Source: a virus. From it: a stretch of DNA of 21,229 nt. The notes below the pieces were generated by a model. It did not search any database. It was not told the DNA's origin and saw only the letters and a program-made list of their open reading frames with translations. The position numbers were made by a program, and so were the translations under genes. The stretch spans positions 1-21,229 of the IMG/VR virus record IMGVR_UViG_3300001533_001400. One strand, 5' to 3'. The stretch's first letter is position 1. Each line of letters begins with the position of its first letter. Of the stretch, positions 7,476 through 14,268 are shown piece after piece.

Positions 7476-8498
7476 TTAGTCTTTCTTCTTCTTGTCTGCT
7501 AGAAGGTTTAGGAACATTTCCTCAGTAAAGTCTTTCTCTGCAACCTTGCTCTCTCCAAAGTACAAGTACCCCGCCACCTTCTTGTCTATTATACCATCAT
7601 CTACCAAAAGATCTGCCAGTCCGCTCATCCTGTCAACGCCTGTCTCAAAATGTATCTTTATCTTAGCATGCCTAAACGGAGGATATATCTTGTTCTTTGT
7701 AATCTTTGCCTCAGCAAGAATAGCAACTACCTGATCTCCTTTCTTAATCTTCTCTCTCCTTACCAGCTCTATACGAACCGAGCTCAAGAAAGGAATTGCT
7801 TTACCCCCGGGAGTTGCCTTAAGACTAAAAGGAACGTTGATTACATCATACACATGGTTAGCCACCATATACAAAACATCATTCTTGTATATAAAGGGAC
7901 AGCTCATACGAACCCCCGCCTTGATTTTCTTTGCCTTACTCATATCATCCTTAACAAAGCCTGTTGCCTTCTCGTGCTCTGAGGACAGCTGACCTAAGCT
8001 GTCTAGCGCCAGCAGTATCTTTGCCTCAGGATCGTTCTCAAGAATAAAGGGAAGAAGCCCCGCCAGTTCCTTGCCCCGCTCCTTATCCTTCACCGCCCTT
8101 GCTATTGTCTTTATGCCAAACATCTCACCAAAGTGCTCTTCTACTGTTGAAGACACACGCCTGATAAGCCTGTTCGGATCCAGGCCGTTCATTCGTGCTA
8201 TGCTCTCACTAAAGGAGTCCTCGGTATCATCAAGGACACAGGCTGCGTGCTCCCCATGTTTCTCTAAGTGCCTAGCCATAGCCACGTTTATCAAGGTTGA
8301 TTTACCTGTCATAGGCTCACCATACAGCTCAACTATCTTGCCATACGGATACCCCTTAAGGTAGTCCCCAGATATTATACGATTAAGCGCGTAGTTACCT
8401 GTATCCAACCACCCTCTTACCTCTTTGTCCCTGCCAACTACTACGTCCTCCCCAAACTCGTCAGCTATCGCTTGAAGAAATCCTTTAGGTTTTGTCAT
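7476..8498 (-). CDS. recA: RecA/UvsX-family recombinase
   Basis: 340 aa, close to the size of RecA and T4 UvsX. Walker A GEPMTGKST lies at residues 60-68, the Walker B-like ILLALDS ends near 167, and SLKATPGGKAIPFLSS matches the conserved C-terminal core region after the DNA-binding loops. It would form filaments on ssDNA and drive strand exchange in recombination-dependent replication. ATG 8498 follows AAAAGGAGT. The gene lies directly downstream of the ssDNA-binding protein gene, separated by an unusual 129-nt leader, and a UvsY-like candidate precedes that, the usual phage recombination set. Whether it groups with RecA or UvsX needs a tree. Confidence 0.92.
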   Translation of the reverse strand: MTKPKGFLQAIADEFGEDVVVGRDKEVRGWLDTGNYALNRIISGDYLKGYPYGKIVELYGEPMTGKSTLINVAMARHLEKHGEHAACVLDDTEDSFSESIARMNGLDPNRLIRRVSSTVEEHFGEMFGIKTIARAVKDKERGKELAGLLPFILENDPEAKILLALDSLGQLSSEHEKATGFVKDDMSKAKKIKAGVRMSCPFIYKNDVLYMVANHVYDVINVPFSLKATPGGKAIPFLSSVRIELVRREKIKKGDQVVAILAEAKITKNKIYPPFRHAKIKIHFETGVDRMSGLADLLVDDGIIDKKVAGYLYFGESKVAEKDFTEEMFLNLLADKKKKD

Positions 8499-8627
8499 TG
8501 TAAACTCCTTTTATAGTGCTGTGGTGTGGTTCTCCAGTCAGTCACACGGACTCTCTCACTGGACGGCTCAATCCGCAATCTTGCCCACACACTCCGGCTA
8601 GCCCTGACGGCACAACTCGTATTGCTT
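8499..8627 (-). promoter_or_regulatory. Structured 129-nt leader upstream of the recombinase gene
   Basis: This is one of the longest gaps between genes here; most neighbours overlap or lie within 40 nt. It is GC-richer than its flanks. It contains an inverted repeat, TCCAGT (8563-8558) with ACTGGA (8538-8533), enclosing AGTC/GACT around a 5-nt loop, followed by the SD AAAAGGAGT. No convincing small gene, tRNA or sigma-70 promoter was found. It may be an operator or RNA element controlling recombinase expression; this is inference. Confidence 0.35.
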
Positions 8628-9533
8628 TTACTGGCTTAAGAACGTATCTTTACACGTAGCATTAAACGCACACGCCTTGCACTTCTCACTGCGCATGCTA
8701 AATGACTTTCCAAAGCAGTCAGGCGCCTTCATAGGCTCTGAGGACGGCTGCGCTACAGGTGCTGTCTGCTGTTGTGGTTGTGGGGCAGTATTAGTAACTC
8801 CAGCCTCTGCTTTAGTAACTTCTTCTGCGCCTTCTGAGGGCTCTCCGTAATCCATCTCTCCCTCAAGGATCCTCTTTATCTCTTCATACGTCTTAACCTC
8901 AGGAACCAGAGTTTTAAGCTTTCGTATCTGATCCTTCCAATTAGCAGGAAGCCTGTTCCCTATAGGTGTCTTGTCCGGATCGGGAGCCACAGAGTACTTT
9001 GCCTTTTTCATATCCTTGCTGTCCGGCAACGTCATAGTTAGTGTAAGATCCCGCCCTGTCTCAAAGTCCAGGGGGTCTCCCCACTTAACATTGCACCATT
9101 GCAAAACTTCAGTGTGTATGCTCGGCCCGCACTCCAGAACCTGAATACCTTTTACCGTTTCTTGATCGTTCTTAAGATCAATAACGTTCATAAGGTACCT
9201 GCGCCTTATGCCCATTGAATTGGCCATAGCCGCATCTCCAGGATCTCCTGTCTTTATCAGCTGAGCTACCGCTTCACAGATAGGACACCTGTTCTTTCTG
9301 TTTAGGGTCTTTGGACATACCACCCACTCCTTTGCACCCTCAGGACCTACGTCAAAATGACAGAAATACGTGTAAGCTATATCTCCACCAACCTTGTCCT
9401 CAAAGTACAACATGTCATGAGGCATCACCCTTATCGGATTATCCCCTTCTGTCGGCTTCCACCTGTCAGGCCTTGCCCCTTTCTCGGTCTTTCTTTGGTA
9501 ATTCTCTCTTGCCTTTCCTAAGTCTAAACCCAT
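8628..9533 (-). CDS. ssDNA-binding protein, gp32-like
   Basis: 301 aa from ATG 9533, preceded by AAGGAGGTTGGTG; two codons upstream read TTG GTG and are not used. The N-terminal part is basic. A zinc-binding segment with H, C and CPIC (CHFDVG ... CPKTLNRKNRCPICEAV, about residues 58-88) resembles the gp32 zinc subdomain in the OB fold. A flexible Gln/Pro/Ala-rich stretch follows (about 245-268), then a second Cys motif at the C terminus, C-x11-C-x2-C-x5-C, where gp32 has an acidic tail. It would coat ssDNA for the polymerase, primase and recombinase encoded nearby. Assignment rests on motif and position. Confidence 0.8.
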   Translation of the reverse strand: MGLDLGKARENYQRKTEKGARPDRWKPTEGDNPIRVMPHDMLYFEDKVGGDIAYTYFCHFDVGPEGAKEWVVCPKTLNRKNRCPICEAVAQLIKTGDPGDAAMANSMGIRRRYLMNVIDLKNDQETVKGIQVLECGPSIHTEVLQWCNVKWGDPLDFETGRDLTLTMTLPDSKDMKKAKYSVAPDPDKTPIGNRLPANWKDQIRKLKTLVPEVKTYEEIKRILEGEMDYGEPSEGAEEVTKAEAGVTNTAPQPQQQTAPVAQPSSEPMKAPDCFGKSFSMRSEKCKACAFNATCKDTFLSQ

Positions 9534-9566
9534 CACCAACCTCCTTCTTTGTTTTACTGCTGTTAA

Positions 9567-10082
9567 TTATAGCGGACCATCATGCCCATAATCCCCCGAA
9601 CCGTGCTCCTTTCGGTAGTTGCAACTTAGCTGAATCAACATATCCAGCTTATGCTTCAAACCCGTAAGTATCTTAGAAATCTTACCGCATATCACTCCCG
9701 CGCTTCTAAGCTCCTCACGCTTTGCTCCGATCTTGTCAGCATGTTCCAAGTACCTTGGGTTAGTTAAGATCATGGATTTAATAGCCGATTCGGTTGGCTT
9801 GTTAGCTCTATGTTGTTCACGCACTTCTAAATCAAGATGTGCATACAATATCTCCTGCGCATCTTTAAGTACGGCTAGCTCATTTTTAGCCTTCTCTACC
9901 GCATCGTTTGCCTCCACCTCAACCACCCCAAACCAGGACACTAACTCTGGCTGTCGCGTCAACTCACCTGTAAGATTATCTCCATCAATACGAACTATCT
10001 GACTTAGATTACCTTTCCAAGCAAACTCGTTGACTTTTATCTCCACTGCTGCATCAAGTCTCGTCATCTCAGGTATTGTCAT
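9567..10082 (-). CDS. UvsY-like recombination mediator candidate
   Basis: 171 aa from ATG 10082, which follows AAGGAGGTGA; an upstream GTG at 10124 has no good site. The centre is an amphipathic helix rich in Glu/Lys/Ala (QPELVSWFGVVEVEANDAVE, then AHLDLEVREQ), followed by TESAIKSMILTNPRYLEHADK and a C-terminal helical hairpin ending KLDMLIQLSCNYRKE. This pattern is that of a common helical phage family found beside recombinases and SSBs. T4 UvsY loads UvsX on gp32-coated DNA, and the position just before the SSB and recombinase genes fits. No unique motif proves it. The 81 nt upstream (10083-10163) hold no gene. Confidence 0.6.
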   Translation of the reverse strand: MTIPEMTRLDAAVEIKVNEFAWKGNLSQIVRIDGDNLTGELTRQPELVSWFGVVEVEANDAVEKAKNELAVLKDAQEILYAHLDLEVREQHRANKPTESAIKSMILTNPRYLEHADKIGAKREELRSAGVICGKISKILTGLKHKLDMLIQLSCNYRKEHGSGDYGHDGPL

Positions 10083-10163
10083 TTCTACTTTCACCTCCTT
10101 CTTTACTTTTTTTCTTCCCCTCACTAGATATACACCAGTTTTTGACTTTTGTCCAAAAATAGT

Positions 10164-10430
10164 TTATACCCTAAAAAACTTTTTAACTTTTGAAAAAAGA
10201 CCCGCCTTCTTTAGCTCTGGAACTGCCACTAGCGGTGTCGCTATAGGCATCTCTGCTACCGGCTGATCAGCCACTTCCTCTGAGCTGACTGGCGCAAGCC
10301 TTTCCACAAACCTGTTGTTTCTTACGCAATTAGGCCTAGCTTTGTTCAGAAGTACGTAAGTCGTAAGAACCTCACATACCTGTGTCTTCTCATCAAGATG
10401 TGCACACATAGCACAAGTTACTTTACTCAT
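10164..10430 (-). CDS. Small Cys-rich protein with basic tail
   Basis: 88 aa from ATG 10430, preceded by GGGAGG; longer starts lie inside the upstream gene. The N-terminal third has CAMC, then single Cys at about 19 and 35 (CxxC-x9-C-x15-C), a possible zinc site. A Pro/Val/Ala-rich linker follows, and the protein ends with a basic amphipathic segment, LFSKVKKFFRV. It overlaps the preceding gene by 8 nt. The function is not recognised. Confidence 0.65.
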   Translation of the reverse strand: MSKVTCAMCAHLDEKTQVCEVLTTYVLLNKARPNCVRNNRFVERLAPVSSEEVADQPVAEMPIATPLVAVPELKKAGLFSKVKKFFRV

Positions 10431-10578
10431 AACTTTTTCCTCCCTTGTTCTCATAAGTCTCACACCAACTACTACTATCTATATCCTCATCCGCTCTGCA
10501 CTCACCCTCCATATTCTCAGTCTCCGGCTCGTAGTACAGGCATGTCAAACATATTTTTTCCTTCCTAGGCCCTAACAT
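10423..10578 (-). CDS. 51-aa Cys-containing protein
   Basis: ATG 10578 follows AAAGGAGGATAGGA, and TAA 10423 lies within the next gene's start (8-nt overlap). The protein begins MLGPRKEKICLTCLYYEP and has CxxC at 10-13, then Cys at 27 and 39, the same CxxC-plus-two-Cys layout as its downstream neighbour. It is acidic, unlike that neighbour. It sits between the polymerase and the 88-aa Cys protein. The function is unknown; the strong SD, tight packing and Cys pattern support a real gene. Confidence 0.66.
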   Translation of the reverse strand: MLGPRKEKICLTCLYYEPETENMEGECRADEDIDSSSWCETYENKGGKSYE

Positions 10579-10591
10579 TCCTATCCTCCTT

Positions 10592-12871
10592 TTACAGTTC
10601 CTCTAATTCTCCCCAAGACTTACCCACCTTAAACTCCGCCTCAATCGGAACCCTTAGCCAGGTAAACAACTTATCCTTAGGCAACACATCAGATAGAATC
10701 ATATTAGTCATGTCCTTTAGATCCTCTATTACAAGCATTGCACTGTCATGCACAGTCAGAACAAACTTAGCAGGCAACTTAGCTTTGGTCTTCAACCGAT
10801 GCAGGTTGCTTAATACAAACAACATTATATCATTCGCGCTGCCTTGATTCGGCGCATTTACGGCTTGCCGTATTATCCTTCCGGGTATCTTGTTTTCAGA
10901 CCCGGCCGCGGGAAACCTTCTTATTCTGCCAGTAGGATAAACCACCCTGTGCCTGTCATAAACCTCACGAAGCACCCGCTTGTGCCAAGAAGGCAGCCCA
11001 GGATAACTCTTAAAGTAAACTCCCCGTATTCTCTCAGCCTCATCCAAAGATATATCAATCTCAAACTTGTCAAACAAGTATTGCTTCAAGCCCTCCGCTT
11101 GCTGCCCATATAACAACCCAAATGATACCCCCTTAGCAAGCTGACGTTCTTCTTTAGTTATGTCCTCAGATTTCTTGCCATTTAACATAACAGCTGTACG
11201 CACATGCAAGTCTGCGTGCTCTTGAAACGCCCTTATCATTTTGTACTCAGGCGCTATAGATGCGGCCGTTCTAAGCTCAATCTGAGCAAAGTCAAAGTAA
11301 AAAAACACCTTTCCGGTATCCGCCACAAACAGTTTATAGATCTCGTTGTTACGAGGGATGTTCTGAAGGTTTACATTCCTAGAAGCTATCCTGCCACTTA
11401 CGGTACCCACAGGATCAAACTGAGTCCTGATACGCCCGTCATAGTTAACTATCTTAGGTATCTTGTCTATATAAGTAGATAGCAGTTTCTCCTGCTGACG
11501 ATACTTTACTACAAGACGTGCCCAGTCTTTTCCCTTACCGGCGTATGAGTTAAGCGTCTCCTCATCAACAGAGTACCCTGTCTTTGTTTCCTTTACAGGA
11601 GACTCTTTCAACTTGCCAAATATAACTTCTTGCATCTGCTTAGGGGATCTAAGGTTTACCCCCTCAAATTCCTTAAACGTTCCTACAAGATCTTTGTATG
11701 CTGTATCTCGTGACTCCGCTACCAGCTTACGCACCTTGTCAGCCTGAGCTTGGTCTACCTTCATCCCGGTAAGCATCATCTCATTTAGAACAGGTATTAC
11801 CGGCATTATCAGCCTTTCCGCTACCTTCTTCAAAGGTTTGGAAAGTTCAGAGTCAAATATGCCATTCAGCTTGTACGTAAACCATGCGTCTTCGGCATTG
11901 TATAAAGAAAACCTAACAGGATCTGTCTCCTCTATTGTATACTCATACGGACCTATATGTTCCATTGCCAAGTCCTTAAGACCAAATATCATCCTGTTCT
12001 CGTTCAACAAAAACGCCTTTACTCTTGTGTCCGCAAACTTCTTAACCTCAAACCCGCGTGACTGCAAGAACTTAACGTCAAACCAACTCCTGTGGAAAAT
12101 GTGCAGTATCGTATCATCCATAAGAACTTTCTTTACAAAGGACGCCGCCTGCTCTGTAAACACAGGGTCATCTGGCTTGTCAAGCCATACTGAAAAAGCC
12201 ATCTTTTCTCCCGCAAAAGCTATGTGTGTAATACGTGCGTCCTTGTTAAAAGGGTCAAGAGTTCCGTTTGTTTCAATGTCAGTACCCACATCTTTCCGCC
12301 CTATCATCCACTCTTTAAGTATGTCAAGATTGTCAAGACTGTCCACAACCACTAGCTTCCTATCGTAAACAGGACAGTAAAGCGCATTGTACACTCTCCT
12401 AAGCCCGGACTTAAAGTCTGAAACTTTCTCAGGGCTGTATAACAAAGCTGCCGGGTGTAGAACCTTTACCACTGGTATTCCTTCCCACTTATCCTCCTTA
12501 AACATACTGCCTGCCACAGAGCCCGCACACATTATAAGCTTAGGAGACAACCTCTGTATCAAAGGAAACAAGAATTGCTTTGCACAGAGATTCATCTCTG
12601 CCTTTCTAGGCGTCTCATTTTTAGGCGGCCTGCACAGCACCACGTTTGCCACAGCTATCTTGGTAAAGTCAAACCCCATATCAGTCATAGCCTGCCTTAG
12701 TATTCTCCCTGACGGCCCCACAAAGGGCAGACCGCTCCTTTCCTCCTCAGCTCCTGGAGCTTCCCCCACAACCATAAGATCAGGGTTCTCTACCTCTATA
12801 GCAGAGACCCTAACACAGTCTTTGTATTTGCAGGCACTACACAAGTCTGTCTTTTCCAACTGTTCTACCAC
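10592..12871 (-). CDS. polA: Family 4 uracil-DNA glycosylase fused to family A DNA polymerase
   Basis: 759 aa. Residues 1-165 match family 4 (Fe-S) uracil-DNA glycosylase: VVGEAPGAEEE (34-44), LPFVGPSG (48-55), HPAALL (139-144) and likely cluster cysteines C11, C14, C80 and C96. Residues 195-350 are a 3'-5' exonuclease: GTDIETNG (DxE, 198-200) and HRSWFDVKFL. Residues 400-759 are the polymerase: GTVSGRIAS and NLQNIP, motif A DFAQIELR, motif B RQLAKGVSFGLLYG and motif C LTVHDSAM. There is no 5' nuclease domain. It would be the replicative polymerase. GTG 12871, with AAAGGA upstream, overlaps the end of the preceding gene by 7 nt; this start includes C11 and C14. Whether the glycosylase part is active or only a DNA-binding module is unknown. 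Confidence 0.93.
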   Translation of the reverse strand: MVEQLEKTDLCSACKYKDCVRVSAIEVENPDLMVVGEAPGAEEERSGLPFVGPSGRILRQAMTDMGFDFTKIAVANVVLCRPPKNETPRKAEMNLCAKQFLFPLIQRLSPKLIMCAGSVAGSMFKEDKWEGIPVVKVLHPAALLYSPEKVSDFKSGLRRVYNALYCPVYDRKLVVVDSLDNLDILKEWMIGRKDVGTDIETNGTLDPFNKDARITHIAFAGEKMAFSVWLDKPDDPVFTEQAASFVKKVLMDDTILHIFHRSWFDVKFLQSRGFEVKKFADTRVKAFLLNENRMIFGLKDLAMEHIGPYEYTIEETDPVRFSLYNAEDAWFTYKLNGIFDSELSKPLKKVAERLIMPVIPVLNEMMLTGMKVDQAQADKVRKLVAESRDTAYKDLVGTFKEFEGVNLRSPKQMQEVIFGKLKESPVKETKTGYSVDEETLNSYAGKGKDWARLVVKYRQQEKLLSTYIDKIPKIVNYDGRIRTQFDPVGTVSGRIASRNVNLQNIPRNNEIYKLFVADTGKVFFYFDFAQIELRTAASIAPEYKMIRAFQEHADLHVRTAVMLNGKKSEDITKEERQLAKGVSFGLLYGQQAEGLKQYLFDKFEIDISLDEAERIRGVYFKSYPGLPSWHKRVLREVYDRHRVVYPTGRIRRFPAAGSENKIPGRIIRQAVNAPNQGSANDIMLFVLSNLHRLKTKAKLPAKFVLTVHDSAMLVIEDLKDMTNMILSDVLPKDKLFTWLRVPIEAEFKVGKSWGELEEL

Positions 12872-13248
12872 TCCATGTCCTTTCCTTGAATAGTGCGAAT
12901 TTGCTGTTGAATCTTCATTATCTCCTGGTCTGCTGATATTATATCCGATTTCTTAGACTTAGCCGCCTCAAACATAGCCCGCTTGGTTCCTTCCCACGTG
13001 TTTATCTCTTTGCGCTTAGCCCTTATACTTTCACACAGCTTAGCCCTGTCAAGCAACAACAGATCCATCTTTTCCTTTATCACTGCCCGCTGGTTGTTAA
13101 ACTCTTTAATCTCAGCACGAATAGCCGCTATCTGCGGGTTAATCATCAAAGCCTTCTTAAACAGATCAGTCTTCTCTTTCTTTTTGAAATCCCGATCTTT
13201 TCTAAGTTGCTTTATCCTGTCTCTGTGCTGCTTAAGTAGTTTGCGCAT
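12865..13248 (-). CDS. Basic coiled-coil protein, unknown function
   Basis: 127 aa, almost wholly charged helix: heptad-like Lys/Arg/Glu-rich stretches from RKLLKQHRDRIKQLRKDRDF through AAIRAEIKEFNNQ to ISADQEIMKIQQQIRTI. There is no Cys pair or membrane span. ATG 13248 follows AAGGAAGG and lies inside the end of the GroES-like frame (17-nt overlap); its stop overlaps the polymerase start. The function is not recognised; translational coupling with the polymerase is likely. Confidence 0.72.
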   Translation of the reverse strand: MRKLLKQHRDRIKQLRKDRDFKKKEKTDLFKKALMINPQIAAIRAEIKEFNNQRAVIKEKMDLLLLDRAKLCESIRAKRKEINTWEGTKRAMFEAAKSKKSDIISADQEIMKIQQQIRTIQGKDMEW

Positions 13249-13480
13249 CTGCCTTCCTTTTGACTATTGCCACTATATGCTCATCGTTTAGTATAAGATA
13301 TTTCTGCCCTTCATCAACAACAGGAACCCCAGAACCTACCCCATAAACCACCACATCCCCAGGAACAGCACACACGGGGTGCAAGACCTTTCCTCAAGGT
13401 ATTATTATCCTGCCCCTAGTAATCTCTTCCGAGTTAAGAGGCTTTACCAAAAGCCTGCTTCCAAGAATTTTAAGTGCCAT
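13232..13480 (-). pseudogene. groES: GroES-like co-chaperonin with in-frame TGA
   Basis: ATG 13480 follows AAGGAGGAAAAAATA. The first 28 codons (MALKILGSRLLVKPLNSEEI, then RGRIIIP) match the GroES N-terminal strand. Codon 29 is TGA (13396-13394). The frame then continues for 53 codons with GKVLHPV, VPGDVVVYGVGSG, VVDEGQKYLILNDEHIVAIV, the rest of a GroES barrel, to TAA 13232. The region that would hold the mobile loop is very short. TGA is a normal stop for several neighbours here, so recoding is unlikely; CGA to TGA is a one-base change. The intact remainder suggests a recent mutation, a sequencing error or a split gene. Phage GroES homologues such as T4 gp31 help GroEL fold capsid protein. 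Confidence 0.72.
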
Positions 13481-13767
13481 TATTTTTTCCTCCTTGTATG
13501 AGACAACACCCTAGGCCTTCTGTTGCTCGACACAACCAAAACACCCGACTTCCTGAACAACTCCTTGACAGCGGGAATTATGTCTTCAAAGCACTGAATA
13601 GGACAGTGAATTGCCGCTATCTTCTTTTCTTTATTCGCCTCCAATATTGCAACACCTGTGTCCCAACAAGCCAACCCGGCCTTGTCTGCAGAACCACGGA
13701 CAACCTCAAGATCATTAGTATAAAATCTTAGTGTTACCGCCACTGTCTTGTTACTTACTCGCGCCAT
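13480..13767 (-). CDS. Conserved small phage protein, unknown function
   Basis: 95 aa; ATG 13767 follows AAGGAGGTG, and the stop TAA overlaps the GroES-like start (TAATG). It has the pattern VTLRFYTNDLE ... ACWDTGVAILEANKEKKI ... CFEDIIPAVKELFRKSGVLV. From memory this resembles a family of small phage proteins with a strand, a WDSG-like turn, a residual N and a helix; no function is known for them. The C-terminal 15 residues are very basic. Placement directly before the GroES-like gene may be incidental. Confidence 0.75.
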   Translation of the reverse strand: MARVSNKTVAVTLRFYTNDLEVVRGSADKAGLACWDTGVAILEANKEKKIAAIHCPIQCFEDIIPAVKELFRKSGVLVVSSNRRPRVLSHTRRKK

Positions 13768-13778
13768 TCGGCACCTCC

Positions 13779-13943
13779 TTATGTTTCTCGTGAACGTTTA
13801 TATTCGCTCTCAGCCGTCTCACGGTCAGCCACCACCTGAGCTTTGTCGTAGGCCTTTTTTGTCCTTACTGCCAGACCAAACCTTCCGGCCATTGAAGCAT
13901 GCTGCCCCTTTCGGCTCATTTTGCTAAAAGGTTTCCTTACCAT
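13779..13943 (-). CDS. 54-aa basic protein
   Basis: ATG 13943 follows AAAAGGAGGTAACAA; TAA 13779 forms part of the SD of the next gene. The protein begins MVRKPFSKMSRKGQHA, includes GRFGLAVRTKKAYDKAQ and ends in an Arg/Glu-rich helix. It is strongly basic with no Cys. The function is not recognised. The excellent SD and its exact fit between neighbours support it. Confidence 0.6.
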   Translation of the reverse strand: MVRKPFSKMSRKGQHASMAGRFGLAVRTKKAYDKAQVVADRETAESEYKRSRET

Positions 13944-13956
13944 TTGTTACCTCCTT

Positions 13957-14268
13957 TTATTTAACCAAAACACCTTGTTTGTACAAATAAGGACACTCGT
14001 GTGGATAGTTGTCCCACTTCTCATAATCGTTAGAATACAGGTTTTTAATCATCTTAAGATACATTGGGTCCTTCCATACCCTTCTGCGCTTTTCCTTGCA
14101 AAACTCTTTTATATGCTCAGCGTGCCTCCCATCCCGCTCTTTCCATTCTACCACTAACCTATCTCTTTCCTTAAATAACTCTCTTTCAGCAATTCTTTTT
14201 GTAGAACAAACAGCCACTACTCTGTTTGCCTCACAGTCACTTACCCCTACTATCCAAACATGTCTCAT
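13957..14268 (-). CDS. Hypothetical protein
   Basis: 103 aa. The start ATG overlaps the helicase stop (TAATG) and has GGAGAT about 8 nt upstream. The first 25 residues (MRHVWIVGVSDCEANRVVAV, then CSTKRIAER) look like a beta-beta-alpha unit often seen in small phage proteins whose first strand begins with a hydrophobic IVG-type motif. A charged helix and a Tyr/Trp-rich tail follow. No catalytic motif is visible. Translation is probably coupled to the helicase. Confidence 0.7.
   Translation of the reverse strand: MRHVWIVGVSDCEANRVVAVCSTKRIAERELFKERDRLVVEWKERDGRHAEHIKEFCKEKRRRVWKDPMYLKMIKNLYSNDYEKWDNYPHECPYLYKQGVLVK

Noticed and set aside
8499-8627. tRNA gene or hidden small ORF in the leader
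   Set aside because: No T-arm consensus or acceptor pairing on either strand; the longest minus frame is 23 codons from a GTG without a good SD.
10083-10163. Promoter TTGGAC-N18-TATATC before the UvsY-like gene
   Set aside because: Only 3/6 and 4/6 matches with an 18-bp spacer in AT-rich DNA; far weaker than the two HNH promoters.
12387-12893. 168-aa plus-strand frame, and a 176-aa one at 11838-12368
   Set aside because: Both lie opposite the polymerase, whose motifs are continuous through this region; no SD or recognisable domain.
13394-13396. TGA in the GroES-like gene as selenocysteine or a recoded sense codon
   Set aside because: SbcD-SbcC, the 76-aa gene, the 6624 gene, the 18102 gene and the deacetylase all end at TGA in sensible places, GroES uses no selenocysteine, and no SECIS-like hairpin is evident.
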